From positions 219,747,622 to 219,811,621 of the forward strand of contig NC_053039.3 in NCBI RefSeq assembly GCF_002575655.3: a DNA stretch of 64,000 bases. The letters are read 5' to 3'. Source of the stretch: Aegilops tauschii subsp. strangulata (taxonomy: Eukaryota; Streptophyta; Magnoliopsida; Poales; Poaceae). This document shows positions 43,921-57,126 of this stretch, in pieces. A program made the position numbers and the translations under genes. The notes beneath the pieces were generated by a model. That model did not search any database, had not been told where the DNA came from, and saw nothing but the letters and a program-made list of their open reading frames with translations. Numbering within the stretch: position 1 is the stretch's first letter; every line of letters starts with the position of its first letter.

Positions 43921-46590
43921 ATGTTCAGATTTATTACAGACTGTCCTATTTAAGATTTATCCTCCTGGTATCTCGAGGATATCATGACATTGCACTACAT
44001 CTTATGAATTTGTGCTGGAGTAATACCTTTCTCTATCATAGTCACTCCACGAGTTCTGGGTTGTCGTCAACCGAGAATACCGAATAGTGAATCAAGTCCG
44101 CACTGCGATTCAAAAAGAACTCTTAGTAATCTTCATTGCTTACGAGTTTGTACTCGATCATGTCATTCCCAACTGATTGACTACATCATCATTGTCAGGC
44201 TGACTACTTGACCATTCTATCTATGTCCTTCATCCCCGGGACACAATCCCGACAGTGCTCTAAGCTTACATCGAACTTTCCGCATCATATTGTTTGTCTT
44301 GAGAGACAACTCCGAATTCTGAGATGGCATCTTATCTATGGTTATAGTAACCTTTTGCTTCACCATTCCCTAGGTGTGATGTCGTCGCCGATCGATTACA
44401 TCTTCTTGAAACCTCTCAATAAATGTGCCATGATCATCGTCAACATTTTAACTTCTTCCGAGACGTACATTGAGTTCCGGATGAGAAATTCCATGCTTGC
44501 CCCCTCGATGATTTGTGTTAACATCGACAACATTCTTGATTTCCCTCCCAACACAAAACTTGTTCTAGTTTTGCGTTGTACCTTGAGTTCCTTGCTATCC
44601 GACTTATGTTATGCTCTACCTTGGAGTATTACCATCGTTATGTCAAGAATGTCGTGATAATTTCACCACCTCTTGAGAATTCTTGATACAAGTGATACTT
44701 CTCACCATCACCATTCCTTCTTGTTCCCCGTGTTGATTCTAACCAGGATTCCAACAAGGGAACGATGCTACTTGGATTCTGTACTTCTAGCAAACTTATT
44801 ACTTTGAAGTTAATGGTCGATAGTCCATTCTTAGACTATTGGCTATTGAATCACCATTCTAACATTGATCATGCTACCTATGCCCATATTTCGGGTGCAC
44901 CTATCAACCAATGTTTAATTGTGGATATTTTCCTCGAACATACATCATTATATCATTTGCTCCGACAAATTTTATCTCCTTGTTCACATAATTGTGGAAA
45001 TCCATCTTTTGTTAATCTCGATGAATTGTCGCTGAGTCCATCAGCCACCTCCTCGTCCTCTCCTTGGTTTAATGACGAACTCATGATTCGGGACTTGCTT
45101 CCATAGTTCATTCCTCGAGGATCTTGCAACACCATCTCATCAAATTGTGTTGCACCCCTTCCTTCTTAGGCATCCTGGGTCTAAGGTATCCGGACACAAT
45201 CCAGATCTGAATCTCGTCAGATATGATGGTTGGAACATATTTCCAAGAGTTATAACAATGGTCTTATGTGACCCGGTAAGGTGATGTCATGCGTAGCACA
45301 CCTGGCCGGAGGACCTATTGTTATGGTTCTTCCTTTTTAGCAAGCTTAGCGATTCTTCCATGAGGAAATCGTAAGACTTATTTTATAAGTTGTTCCTGGT
45401 GGATCCTTTGTGTATCCAAAGTATAATCTTTACCCAGTGACCATGTCAATGCCATCTTGAAGCATGTCTGTGGTACTCCGATTTCCAACAAGAACATTTG
45501 AAGCCCAATGATAAATGTTTCCTGCTCAATTATCCAAACACCGCTGTATGGGTATTGTCATGAAATTTCTCTCACCTTACCCAAAGAGTTTTCTACATAA
45601 TATCCTGTCATGGATATCGTGTTTTGCTTGTCCTTGGGAAGGATATACCCCTGAAATGTGTGTTTAAACACCTTTTCCTTTCCGTTGCTCTATTTAATCT
45701 GATGATCACATTTTCCTTTCCATTGTTTGTATCAACGTTTCTTGTAATCTGACTTAACTGAGCAGTGATAATTCCCTGCTTAGGGAAGCACCTCGTTGTA
45801 CCACTCTGTCAGTAAGACCCTGTTACTATTGTTGATGACATTCCGGTAACCACCGATGGACGAGAACTTTGCCTATTGGTCCGCCTCGTTTCAACGAGCA
45901 GGAAAATGGTTCTCATCGTCCCTCACCCTTGGTGCTGATGTTGTTGCCGACATAACTTATAGGAAATCCTCTGACATGCCTTGCTTACATGATCAGGCAA
46001 GACGTCACCGCCCTTCCTACTTTTAACCCACATGGTGGGCCCATAACCCACAGTTCCACAGGATCGAAACCTGACTCTCCTGTACAACCCTGTTTCTAAT
46101 GGTTATTTGTCACGCTTGGCTTCGTATTTAATTCACGGGCCACCTTCCTAGTGCTCTATTCTGGTATCAGACGCAATACTTACTCTCGCTGTTCTGAACC
46201 CCTTTCTCACTCTGGTTCAGACTTCGAGCAACTATCTATCCGCTTGGAACCTCTTATTGTACCTTCATACCTTAGTCTTGATGTATTTTAAATATGTTCA
46301 ACTCGAGAGATACTCTTATGCTCATTCATGGGTTAACCCCCAGACTGTTTCCGTCATAAGCATTCTATCATTGCCGAGCTGCCCTTACCCATTCGTAAGT
46401 ACGAAGGGATTAAAAAAAATGATGACGACTTCATCATGATGACCTGAAGCAGAGAATTGAAGACATCAACGAAATGGATTAACTTCTTCGAGAAGAGCAG
46501 CCAAGACCGAGAAGATACGTTAGAATTTCGTGACTAGACCTCCCCCCCCCTTCTATACCTCTTAAATCTCGGGACGAGATTTCTTGTAGT
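43921..46590 (+). other. Non-coding 3' internal region of the gypsy element
   Basis: 2.7 kb without long frames or recognisable pol motifs; short frames (for example 44208-44657) show no domain. A degenerate reading near 46440-46540 (MD..LLREEQPRPRRYVRIS) could be the last codons of the polyprotein. Confidence 0.55.
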
Positions 46591-46600
46591 GGAGGAGAAT
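46589..46600 (+). other. Polypurine tract
   Basis: GTGGAGGAGAAT lies directly before the LTR start TGTGACGCCC at 46601 and is the usual plus-strand primer of this lineage. Confidence 0.85.
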
Positions 46601-49600
46601 TGTGACGCCCGGATAATTATGCTACAATATTTTTCTACTAATGATGCCACGTCACTTTGATTACTGTTGCAAATCTCACGTTAGTTCGAAACCGATTCAA
46701 ATTCAAATTCAAAATCCAGCAAACAAAAAAGTTTCCAAATATTAAAACTAAATTGTTCGGAGTGAACCAAATATTACATAGGTAATTATGGTGGAGGAAC
46801 CACACTTTTATAAAGTGCTTAAATGCTCTAAGATGAATAAAACAACAACATGACCAATTTAATAAATGCCTTTTATTATTTATAAAATGTTAAACTATTT
46901 TATTTAGGGTTTAAACTTTTTGTAGCTGAGGTATAGTTAGTGATACTAAATTAGGTTCAACTTTTATGTTTTTATAAAACTAAAATAAATGAAACTATAA
47001 TAGAAAACAGAAAAATGAAAGTAAAATAAAAACAGAAAAGAATAAAGAAAAGAAAATGAGAGAGCCCCCTCTCCGTGGGCCGTTTGGCCCAGCTGGCCAC
47101 TGCGCCAGCCGGCCCAGCCTCGGCCTATATGGCCCCCTCACCCTGAAACCCTAACCCCTCTCCCAGTCGCCCCACTTCCCCCCACTCGCTCCACTCCCCC
47201 TCTGCCCCCTCCCCGATCCAGATCGGAGATCGGCCCCACTTCCCCGGAATCCATGCCGGAGCCGCCCCGCCAACCGCCGTCGTCGGTGTCGCCTCCCCTT
47301 CTCCGTCACTCGTCCCCGACCTCCTCCTCAACCGCGGACCCCAAGCTCGACGTCGCGTCGCCGTCACTGTTGCCTGGAGGAACACCTCGCCGGAGCCCCG
47401 CGCTGCCTCGACTCCGTCGCCGCACGTCGTCCACGTCCTCCCCCTCGACGGACTTCCCCGCGCCTCGTCGGCGAACCCCTGCATCGGGGGTATGGAACCC
47501 CATCTCCCCCTGTTTCCTCTGTCCGCGTCGCGCGCCGCCGGCCCCGCCCCGCACCTGCTCGCTCTGCCGCGCGCGCCTCGGCCTGCCTTTGGCCGCGCCC
47601 GAGCCCGCACTGTCTAGCGCTCACGCACCCCCGCGCGTGGCCTCGTCTCGACCAGCCGTTGCCCTACTCTACACGCCGCACACACCCATGCCCTCGACGC
47701 GGCCTCTCCTGCCGTTGCTGCTTCCGCAGTGCGCAAGCGCGCCCCGCCGTCCCGCTGTGCGTGCCAGCCACCGCCGTTGCCCCGTTGCCACGCTGCTCTT
47801 TGCTCGCCGGCGATGCTGTTACTGCTGTCGCTACTCTACTACTTTGTCGCTGCTCGCCGGCCGGCGTCCTCCACCGCCCCCTAACCGCTCTGACTTCCCC
47901 CACTCCACCCCCTGGCGCCGGCGCCTTCGCCCTGCCCCGCTGCAGGACTGGGCGAACGCCCCGTCAGCCGGGTGCGCCCAACGCCCGCACCCAGCGCCCA
48001 TTCTTGGCGCCCGCTAAGGCCCCCTGGCCAATGACATGCGGGCCCCACGCCCCAGGAGAATTAGAACGAAATTAAATAAATATATCAATTAATTAATTAG
48101 ATAATTAATTAACTTAATTAATTCTGATTAGTTAAACTAATTAAACTTAGTTAATCTAATTAACTACTTAAAATATCTAATCTGTTAGTTAGTACTAACA
48201 GTCATTGACAGACAGGACCCACTGGTCAATTTAACCAGTCAAAGGTCAATGCCGGCTGGGCTGTTGACTTTGACTGGCCCCACCAGTCAGTCTCTGCTGA
48301 CTGGGTAGTTGACCAAGTCAACTGGGCCTACTGGTCAGCCACACAAGCCCTTCTGTGGGTACACTTCTGTGTACCCATAGCAATTTAACATTTAATTTTT
48401 GAATTAAAATAATTTAGAAAATGATTTAAAACTTTAAAAATTAATATAAAATAATCCGTAACTCGGATGAAAATAATTTGTACATGGAAGTTGCTTAGAA
48501 AGACGAGACGAATCCGGATACTCAGCCCGTTCGTCTGCCACACATCCCTAGCATAGCAAACACGCAACTTTCCCCCTCCGTTTCATCTGTCCGAAAACTC
48601 GAAACATCGGGAATACTTTCCCGGATGTTTTCCCCCTTCGCCGGTATCACCTATCCCTGCGTTAGGTCACTCCTATCACCGCGTATTACCATGCTATGCT
48701 TTGTGTTGCTTTGATTGCTCTGTTATTTATTTGTGTTCCCCCTCCGTTACTTCTTTCCGGTAGGCCTCGAGACCGCCATCGATACCCTCATGATCGACTA
48801 CATCGACGACGACCCCTCCTTCTTGCCAGAGCAACCAGGCAAGCCCCCCCCCCTTGAATACCAGATATCGCCTATTCCTTCTCTCTACTGCTTGCATTAG
48901 AGTAGTGTAGCATGTTACTGCTTTCGGTTAATCCTATCCTGCTGCATAGCCTGTCATTGTTGCTACAGTTGTTACCCTTACCTGCAATCCTAAATGCTTA
49001 GTATAGGATGCTAGTATTCCATCAGTGGCCCTACACTCTTGTCCATCTGCCATGCTATACTACTGGGCCGTGATCACTTCGGGAGGTGATCACGGGCATA
49101 TGCTATATACTTTATACTGTTACATTACTTATGATACTGTTTGGAGATGGGGGCTGAAGGGGCAGGTGGCTCCATCCCGGTAGAGGTGGGCCTGGGTTCC
49201 CGACGGCCCCCGACTGATACTTTGTGGCGGAGCGACAGGGCAGGTTGAGACCACCTAGGAGAGAGGTGGGCCTGGCCCTGGTCGGCGTCCGCGGTTACTT
49301 CATAATAACACGCTTAACGAGATCTTGGTATTTGATCTGAGTTGGGTCGTTGACCTTATACGCACTAACCGCCACGTGGGACAAGATATGGGCAACCGGC
49401 GTCGTGGTATCAGCCGAAGCTCTTTTTGACGTCAGCGACTGAGCGGCGCGCGCCGGGTTGGACTGGAACGCCTGCTCTTGTATAAGGGAGGCTAGGTCTG
49501 CTCACCGGCCGCGTACGCAACATGCAGGTGTGCAATGGGCGATGGGCCCAGACCCCTGTGCGCATAGGATTTAGACCGACGTGCTGACCTCTCTGTTGAG

Positions 49601-50554
49601 CCTAGGTGGGGATGCGACGTGTTGATCTCCCGAGGCCGGACATGACCCAAGAAAGTGTGCCCGGCCAGAGGGATCGAGCGTGTCGGGTAATGTGGTGCAC
49701 CCCTGCAGGGAAGTTTATCTATTCGAATAGCCGTGATCTTCGGTAACAGGACGACTTGGAGTTGTACCTCGACCTTATGACAACTAGAACCGGATACTTA
49801 ATAAAACACACCCTTCCAAGTGCCAGATATAACCCTATGATCGCTCTCACACAGGGCGACGAGGGGAGGATCGCTGGGTAGGATTATGCTATGCGATGCT
49901 ACTTGGTGAACTTACCATCTACTCTTTTCTACATGCTGCAAGATGGAGGCTGCCAGAAGCGTAGTCTTCGACAGGACTAGCTATCCCCTTCTTATTCTGG
50001 CATTCTGCAGTTCAGTCCACCGATATTGCCCCTTTACACAGATACCCCTACATATGTAGTGTAGATCCTTGCTTGCGAGTACTTTGGATGAGTACTCACG
50101 GTTGCTTTTCTCCCTCTTTTCCCTCTTTTCATTCTACCTGGTTGTCGCAACCAGATGCTGGAGCCCAGGAGCCAGACGCCACCGTCGACGACGACTCCTA
50201 CTACACCGGAGGTGCCTACTACTATGTGCAGGCGGCTGACGACGACCAGGAGTAGTTTAGGAGGATCCCAGGCAGGAGGCATGCGCCCCTTTCGATCTGT
50301 ATCCCAGTTTGTGCTAGCCTTCTTAAGGCAAACTTGTTTAACTTATGTCTGTACTCAGATATTGTTGCTTCCGCTGACTCGTCTATGATCGAGCACTTGT
50401 ATTCGAGCCATCGAGGCCCCTGGCTTGTATTATGATGCTTGTATGACTTATTTTATTTTTAGAGTTGTGTTGTGATATCTTTCCGTGAGTCCCTGATCTT
50501 GATCGTACATCTTTGCATGTATGATTAGTGTACGATTGAATCGGGGGCGTCACA
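46601..50554 (+). repeat. 3' LTR (about 3.95 kb) of the gypsy element
   Basis: Starts TGTGACGCCCGGATAATTAT and ends AATCGGGGGCGTCACA; the ten terminal bases are inverted repeats of each other. Contents: an AT-rich 5' part, a CpG-rich block at about 47080-48060 with spurious long frames on both strands, a TTAA-rich stretch (48065-48180), a segment dense in GGTCA/TGACC (48190-48350), and an AT-rich tail. The right target duplication would be GCATT (50555-50559). Confidence 0.85.
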
Positions 50555-51046
50555 GCATTCCTAGTCCGTCATGCTATTTTATAGAAAATTCCCTGATGTT
50601 TCTTACATTAAACCCGCAGTACATATTAAATGTTTTTTAAAATACTCATATCTCCTAAACCGTAACTCCAAATTTAACATGTTATATATGAAATTTGATT
50701 AGAAAAATATATAGAATTTGAATATGATGTTATTTTACCTATTAACCATTTAAAAGATACTATCTAAGATGTAATCTTAATAAACAGTGCATTATTCGTC
50801 TTTCTTTCATATCGGTACTGATCCGGATTGTAGATGAACATCTCGGCAAAATCGTGATTGGAGACAAAATTGAAGATCACTTGCCCGTTTCTTTGTATGT
50901 ATTAAATCTACAAAGACATGTGAAATCTTGAACTTGCCCTTTTGTAGGCAAAGACCATCTTTGTTTGGGTTGTAGCTAAAAATACTCAGATTATAGCTAT
51001 TTTTTGTAAATTAGGAGCATGCGGTATTCTTTTCTGGTATTCTTTT
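50555..51046 (+). mobile_element. Helitron-like sequence, left part (disrupted)
   Basis: AT-rich non-coding stretch that runs into the copia insertion at 51052 and resumes at 57127 with CGTTGCAACG..GCTAG. Motifs such as AAACCCGCAGTAC and CATATCTCCTAAACCGTAACT recur in grass repeats with this terminus. The left end was not identified. The superfamily is inferred from the right end only. Confidence 0.45.
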
Positions 51047-51051
51047 CTTCC

Positions 51052-51255
51052 TGTTAAGGATTAATTATAATCCTAATAATCTCTGCTTAGTTTGGTAACT
51101 GTCATAGTTACCGCCTTAGTTTCGCGTCCGCTCGACGCGGCCCCTCCATAGGACACGACTCCTCGCACTGTATATATACTTTCGTCATCATCAATAAAGG
51201 GAAGGGTTCGAGATTACTGTTCATCATTGATTCTCTCTCGATCTCAATCTTAACG
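51052..51255 (+). repeat. 5' LTR of copia element
   Basis: Starts TGTTAAGGATTAATTATAAT and ends ATCTCAATCTTAACG. A TATA box (CTGTATATATAC) lies near 51168-51180, about 75 bp before the LTR end. The primer-binding stretch GTTATCAGCACGC follows at once. Confidence 0.9.
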
Positions 51256-51275
51256 CGTTATCAGCACGCTCAACC

Positions 51276-51870
51276 ATGAGCAATTGGACTCCAGCGCTGA
51301 GAATCGAAATAACAGAGGAAGGAGGAGAAGAACAAGCAGCGGACGACGGACGACGGTGGACTAGCGGCAAGTCGGCGACCCCTCTGCACAGCAAGGTGAG
51401 CCCAAAGCCGGTGTCGCTACGGCGAACTGCGGCGCCATCTGAAACTCTGGCTCGGCTCCAAGCGGTGGGCGGCGGACGTCGTCCCCGCTGGCGCCGCTAC
51501 TCCCTGAGGAAACGGCGCCCTCAGCGGCTGCCGGCTCCGGGCGACTCCCGCCCCGGCGCGGAGCGGTTCCCGCTGCGTGAACGGTGGTGCGGCTGCGTGC
51601 ACACGGTGGAGCAGCGGTGTCTGTCGGCGGTGGCCCTTCGGCGCGGTGGAATGGCCTTGTCCGGCCCGGGGCATCAGGCAATTCCATATGTCGCGGCGAG
51701 GCGGCGCGGTCCCTAGCCCGGCGGAGGCAGCCCCGACGGCAGACGACGGGAGCGCGCCATGGCGGCCGTGCGGGCGTTGTCCCAGTAGCGGTTGTGGGAG
51801 AAATCCCTTCCAGGATGGAGGATAGGGAACCTTATCCTCTGCCATGTTTTGATAAGGTCCCTAATGTTTA
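51276..51870 (+). other. GC-rich leader segment of the copia element
   Basis: About 600 bp of GC-rich, CpG-dense sequence between the primer site and the AT-rich remainder, in strong contrast to the rest of the element. It has an open frame of 146 codons (51276-51716, MSNWTPALRIEITEEGG..) rich in Arg, Ala and Pro with no recognised domain. Gag begins only at 52891, after an acceptor-like TTTACCCACAG, so a long leader intron is possible. It may be a captured gene fragment or a structured leader. Confidence 0.45.
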
Positions 51871-52890
51871 ACGATTTGCAGAATCAACCAAAACCAGTTT
51901 CTAGGGAGATTTTGCATCTGAAACTCGAAAGTTTTAGCATAAACTGAAGCTTGCTCTGACTACTATTGCCATTTATTAGCATTTGTCATGTTTAGGCCAG
52001 AACTGCATTTAAATTATTTCTGTTGAATTTAAAATTCCAGAGATACATGGTTGTTAATGCTTGACATGTTCAATTTGTTTGCTAATTTAAGCTTTCGGGA
52101 ACATGTTTTATCGGGTCAACAACATTGTTTTGCGATTGAAGATTAAATTTTCTCACATAACAATATTGATTTGCGATTGAGAAAAAAAGTTTTTCTCTCG
52201 CAAAACAATCTTATAGCGATTGAGATTAATTTTCTCTCGCAAAATATTAATTCACCCTGCTGAATTATCTTGCAACTTGATCAACATCATCTCATTTAAT
52301 TTGAGGTCTATACAATTCAAGTTTGCAACATCATTACTATTCATTATAATAGTGGTGTATTTCTGTTGAGTACAATGTATTTCGGAATGTATGTATCTCC
52401 ATGTTCGCTACATGTCGAGATTAATACGTCTATTTGCAATTGAGATTTTTAATTTCTTGTAAATAAGAATGCAAAATTCAAAGTGATTTCTTCAAATTGA
52501 TGTATTGGGATCATAAGGTAGTCATATAGATCTACTGCCTTCACAGATTATCAATGACTACTATTAAAGCCTATATTTTGTCATTTTGACATTATAATGG
52601 CTTTACAAAGTGCTCTCTCACACATTTTACTAAGTCATGACATAAGGCATTACGAGTGAGTATCTACTGATATCATCATATTATACTCTCTAATGCTGCG
52701 AGATCTACTCCATTTTGGAGATTATCTTTAAGGTGTCAAATTTAGCAATTTGAGATTCACACTAATGGTTTCAAGATAACTTCTTGAAATACCCATTGAT
52801 TTTGCTAAGATCATTACAACATCAACCATGATGGTCTTTAATTTACTTGTTGTAAATTAATTATCTCTGGTTTACCCACAGAGGTAACAT

Positions 52891-55800
52891 ATGGCTATAG
52901 AGTTTGAGGCATTCGCCCTCAATGGCCACCACTGCCCTATCTGGGCCATGGGCATCATGATCGCTCTTGTGTCTCGTGGGATAATATGTGAAATCCTGGA
53001 TTCACCTCTGGTCAGGATCACACCACTGACAGAAAAATGGTGTCTTATATATCAGAAGGCATTAGATTCAAATCTCAGCATCTGGTTATTCTGTATCAGC
53101 AATTCCTGAGATACAATAATCAAGGGCAAAGGTTTGAATCTTACTTCAACCTTCAATCTGACATCACCAGCTATGATGGGACCCTATGGGCACGGAGAAT
53201 GTGATGGTTAAATATGCCTCAACCGACATGTTTGGAGACTATGAATAGTCTTTCAATCTCCTGAGTGGTCAATATAATTAATGTCCATTTACGATGTTGT
53301 AACAACAACATAAGTGTTGTTGTCATCATATATTGTATACCACAATATATTGTATCAGCACTTTGATACAAATACATTTATATGTATTCTATATATCTGA
53401 CAGTGATTTTCATATTGAGAATCTTCATGTCTATATATAGATTTTTACGGGAGTCAATCCGATGAAAAATGATATGTGCCTTGTGGACATATGCACCACA
53501 AACTCTATACTCAGGGAAGTCGAATGTTTCCACTCTCATTGAGAGAAAGGAGATATTTTAAAATCGCTAGACGCGATTAGGTATTTGTTGGCTCAACTCG
53601 AGTCATATTTACTATCCCTGTGGGTACTCGAGTAACGTCAGGATGCTTTATTGCTTCCCAGGTTTAACTCGTACCCTACTAAACTATGGAGGTATCCGTA
53701 AAAATAGTTTCCATAGCAAAACTTATGGTGACGACAAAGAGAAATAACTTCTCTTTACCATATGCAACGGATATGGCAAGCACATTCTCTATGTATCATC
53801 GGCATTGCACTACACATACTGCAAAACCCGTAGCACATGTTGCTTACGAGATAGTTTTCCAGAGTGTCTTTTGCATGACAAACTTGGCATTCCTGCTTTG
53901 GTCATCATTGACATTGGGTTGAAACCGAAACTATCAGCAATTTCAATGGTTTATGATTATTATGATGCTAAATTCTAACTATATTTAGATTTTGTGTGCA
54001 CTACATGTGACACAGGGAGGCAAATTTTAAGGCTCGCACACCTTAAAGTGTATGTTGAACCACTTAGACTCCTTAAATGCATCAAGTCGAGGTAAGTGGC
54101 TCTTCCCAACCATGGAGTAGACTATTCAGGTATTCCATGGTTCTAAAAGACATATCTACATGATGGTCTTAAGTGTGTGCTTTATTCACACGAAACCATT
54201 GGCTCATTATCCTGACATCGATTTCAAGCAAATCGAATGGATAGCATTGCAGAATTCTCCTTGAGTGCCTTCTCTATGGCCCTTGGATTGAAGTTTAGCA
54301 ATTTGTCCTAATGTCTAGACTCAAAATGGTTTGGTAGAATCCCATCTAAAGAATTGAGCTCATTGCATGATCTTTACTTTGAAATTGCAACTTACCAACT
54401 TTACGTTGGAGTCATGCAGTTTTACACTCTCATGACCAAACTGTATAATATTATTCCCCTCTATCTTTGATACATGGAAATCTACCAAGTATTTCCCATC
54501 TGCGGTAATTCGGTTACACACCGATATCACCACCCCAGCATACAACATTGGCCCCTCAACATATAGTTGGGATCTATGTGAGGAATAATTGTATTTCCGT
54601 CAATACCTCAAGCCCTTCGCATGGGGAGTTATTCAAGGCCAGTATGCTGATTCAATGAGGAACATTTCCAGGCATTAGGGGGAGATTTCAAGTACCATAA
54701 AGAATGCCAGGAAATTAGTGGAATGTTCAACACATTTCTGCCTCAAGTCCACGTACTCAAAGATCTGAACTATGCGTTCAGAAGATTTGCAACACATTGC
54801 AAACAACCTATCAGATTCATTTACTGACTATAAAGGTGTCACACAATCCTACAATCCTGTAAAAGTATGGCTGAAAGAGTGGAGGTACCAACAAAATCCA
54901 CTCCACTCCCCGTTCAAAGGAACAGGGGGAGATGTATGGCAGAAGTACATCAGGATTTAGCTTCTCGCAAGCAAGGATATCAAGGCCTGTGAATCAGTAA
55001 ATGCAAGTCAACTTCACGTTGACAGACACCTAATGGATAGCATACACCCAATGGACGGGAAACCTCCACCAACCCAGGTCATAGTGCACACAATGACCTG
55101 GACATCAGAATACCCGACTCAATCGCATTGGGAAATCGCAAGCAGTCACCATGGGTAACGATATTTCCATCAACTATATATTGATATATAGAATCTGGAG
55201 AAACTTATAACCGGAAGTCTACAATTGTCGACATACATTTCTCAACTAGATTGAAAAAACCTTTCAAGTGATTCAGATCCAAAGACCATGGCCATGGCAA
55301 AGTGTGAACAATACTCGGACTGAACTCAAGCAAAGGGTATAATCTAGGTAGAAATAATCTTGCTCAATAATGGGAAGGTATTCATAAGCAATACCTACAC
55401 CAGTTTTCTTCTGGAAACGGAACTGAGAACAATGAGGTGGTGAAACATAGAGCAAGTATTGTAGCACAAGGGTTCACGCAGATACCCAACTATTCTCCAG
55501 AGGTGGAATCTCTTTCTGATAACTTATATCATTGGCAGCACAAAATCATCTATCTATACAGTTGATAGATGTAGTGATTACATATCCATGTGGATCACTA
55601 GATTCAGACATATATGATTGATTCCCGATGGAATCTCAATTCTGAATCGAAATACAAAATGCAACATACATTATGTAAAATCAGTAAGTCATCATATGAC
55701 TTATTATTGTCAGTACATATGGTATAACTGACGTAGTGAGATCCTTATACACAAGGACTATTCCTACAATGATGATTATCCATGTTTGTGTGTCTGCAAT

Positions 55801-56250
55801 GACGACACATGTAATCATCTAAATGACGGAGTTTAAAATGAAGGATTTGGGTAAACCAAAATATCGCTCATCACTACAACTTGAGCACCTTCATTCATAC
55901 ATTATGGTATACTATGTTGTCTATATCCAAAATATATTGGAGAAATTCATTGTGGACAAATCTTATCCATCCATAGAGAAAGGTGTATTTAGACCAAGAG
56001 ATGATGGAAATGAGATATTGGGACTCGACGTTCCATAATGCCATTGGATCCACCAAACATAATTGGTTGGTACTCAAGAATATCTTTCGATATCTCCAAG
56101 TCATGAAACATCTTGTCCTGTTTTTTTAGTTTCACAGAAATGTGAACACCGATATCATTGGATACATCGATCAGATCCCCACTATGTTGGATCGTAGACA
56201 AACTTAGTGTTCCTACCAGGTGCGGTATCCCTCTCATGAAGAGTCTTCAA
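52891..56250 (+). pseudogene. Copia gag-pol remnant
   Basis: gag starts at 52891 (MAIEFEAFALNGHHCPIWAM). Pol fragments follow with stops and frame changes. Near 53700-54320 are protease and integrase remnants. At about 55440-55640 is the RT start (ARIVAQGFTQIPNYSPE; translated pieces across frames). At 55820-56035 is the RT C-terminal part (EFKMKDLGKPKYRSSLQLEH). RNase H remnants run to about 56450. No active site is complete in one frame. Confidence 0.7.
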
Positions 56251-56595
56251 ACAGACCTCATGGCTACATCCACCAACCATTATCTTAAAGATAATGTTGC
56301 TTGTGTTGCCCGGATGTAAACATGTTACTAACAAGCAATATCTTTATATTACATATCTTGCAAGTCAAATCATGTAACTGATTTGTTCACCAAGTCTCTA
56401 CCAACTTTTACATTCCAGAAACATGTTCATGGAATTGGTATGTGATGGCTTTGGAATTTGCAAGAATCGGGGGGTGTATCTTCCTAAATTGTTCCTGTTC
56501 AATGCATCATATTATACTCTTTTTCCCTTCATGAGTTTACTATACAGGTTCTCATAAAGGTTTTTAATGAGGTAATATCAACATGAGATCATATG

Positions 56596-56810
56596 TCATA
56601 CTTTCAGTTTTCCCCACCGGGATTTTTAGAAAAGTATATAAGCCATATTTATTGTCCTCTTGATTATATGAGTTTTCTCGTATTAAGTTGAGAGAGACAA
56701 TAACCATTATATGTTGCATAATTTTCTCTTTATTTTTCCCACTGGGTTTGAAGGAGTTTTGGCAACATATCAAACACCTATCTCCTCATATTTTTCCCAC
56801 AGGGTTTTTT
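56596..56810 (+). repeat. Three TTTTCCCAC..GGGTTTT motifs
   Basis: TTTTCCCCACCGGGATTTTT (about 56599), TTTTTCCCACTGGGTTTG (about 56733) and TTTTTCCCACAGGGTTTTTT (about 56790) are near-palindromic short repeats in the 3' untranslated part of the copia element. Confidence 0.7.
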
Positions 56811-56910
56811 GAGGAGACTTTCTCAAGTTGAAGATGATGAACATTCTTAAAGATATACATACTTGGAGGAGTCTTTATCAAGACGATGGAGCATTCACAA
56901 AAACAAGCAT

Positions 56911-56923
56911 AGATTAGGGGAGT
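56911..56923 (+). other. Polypurine tract of copia element
   Basis: TAGATTAGGGGAG lies directly before the 3' LTR start TGTTAAG. Confidence 0.8.
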
Positions 56924-57126
56924 GTTAAGAATTAATTATAATCCTAATAATCTCTGCTTAGTTTGGTAACTGTCATAGTTACCGCCTTAGTTTCGCGTCC
57001 ACTCAACGCGGCCCCTCCATAGGGCACGACTCCTCGCACTGTATATATACTTTCGTCATCATCAATAAAGGGAAGGGTTCAAGATTACTGTTCATCATTG
57101 ATTCTCTCTCGATCTCAATCTTCACA
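56924..57126 (+). repeat. 3' LTR of copia element
   Basis: About 203 bp, starting TGTTAAGAATTAATTATAAT and ending CAATCTTCACA, followed by the CTTCC duplication at 57127-57131. Confidence 0.9.

Larger units (their letters stand above)
43921..50554 (+). mobile_element. Tekay-like Ty3/gypsy element, 3' half
   Basis: A plus-strand element lacking its 5' LTR and coding region. It keeps a non-coding 3' internal stretch (43921-46590), a polypurine tract and a complete 3' LTR (46601-50554). The sequence before the tract (ATCTCGGGACGAGATTTCTT) and the GTGGAGGAGAAT tract are typical of the Tekay/Del lineage. The left boundary is a deletion junction with the Athila-like element. Confidence 0.8.
51052..57126 (+). 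mobile_element. Ty1/copia element with 204-bp LTRs
   Basis: LTRs at 51052-51255 and 56924-57126 differ at about 7 of 204 positions. A perfect CTTCC duplication flanks the element (51047-51051 and 57127-57131). Primer site, GC-rich leader, gag, pol and polypurine tract are in the right order, but gag-pol has many stops. The structure is complete although the coding capacity is gone. Confidence 0.92.

Noticed and set aside
44208..44657. 149-residue plus-strand frame in the gypsy 3' region
   Set aside because: No retroelement or host domain, biased to Leu/Ser/Ile and without a convincing start. Treated as chance.
47253..48017. 254-residue plus-strand open frame
   Set aside because: It lies wholly inside a gypsy LTR in a CpG-rich block. 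It is Pro/Ala/Arg-rich with long frames on both strands and no domain, so base composition explains it.
51361..51845. Antisense frames in the copia leader
   Set aside because: GC-rich sequence open on several frames; no motif supports a gene on the minus strand.
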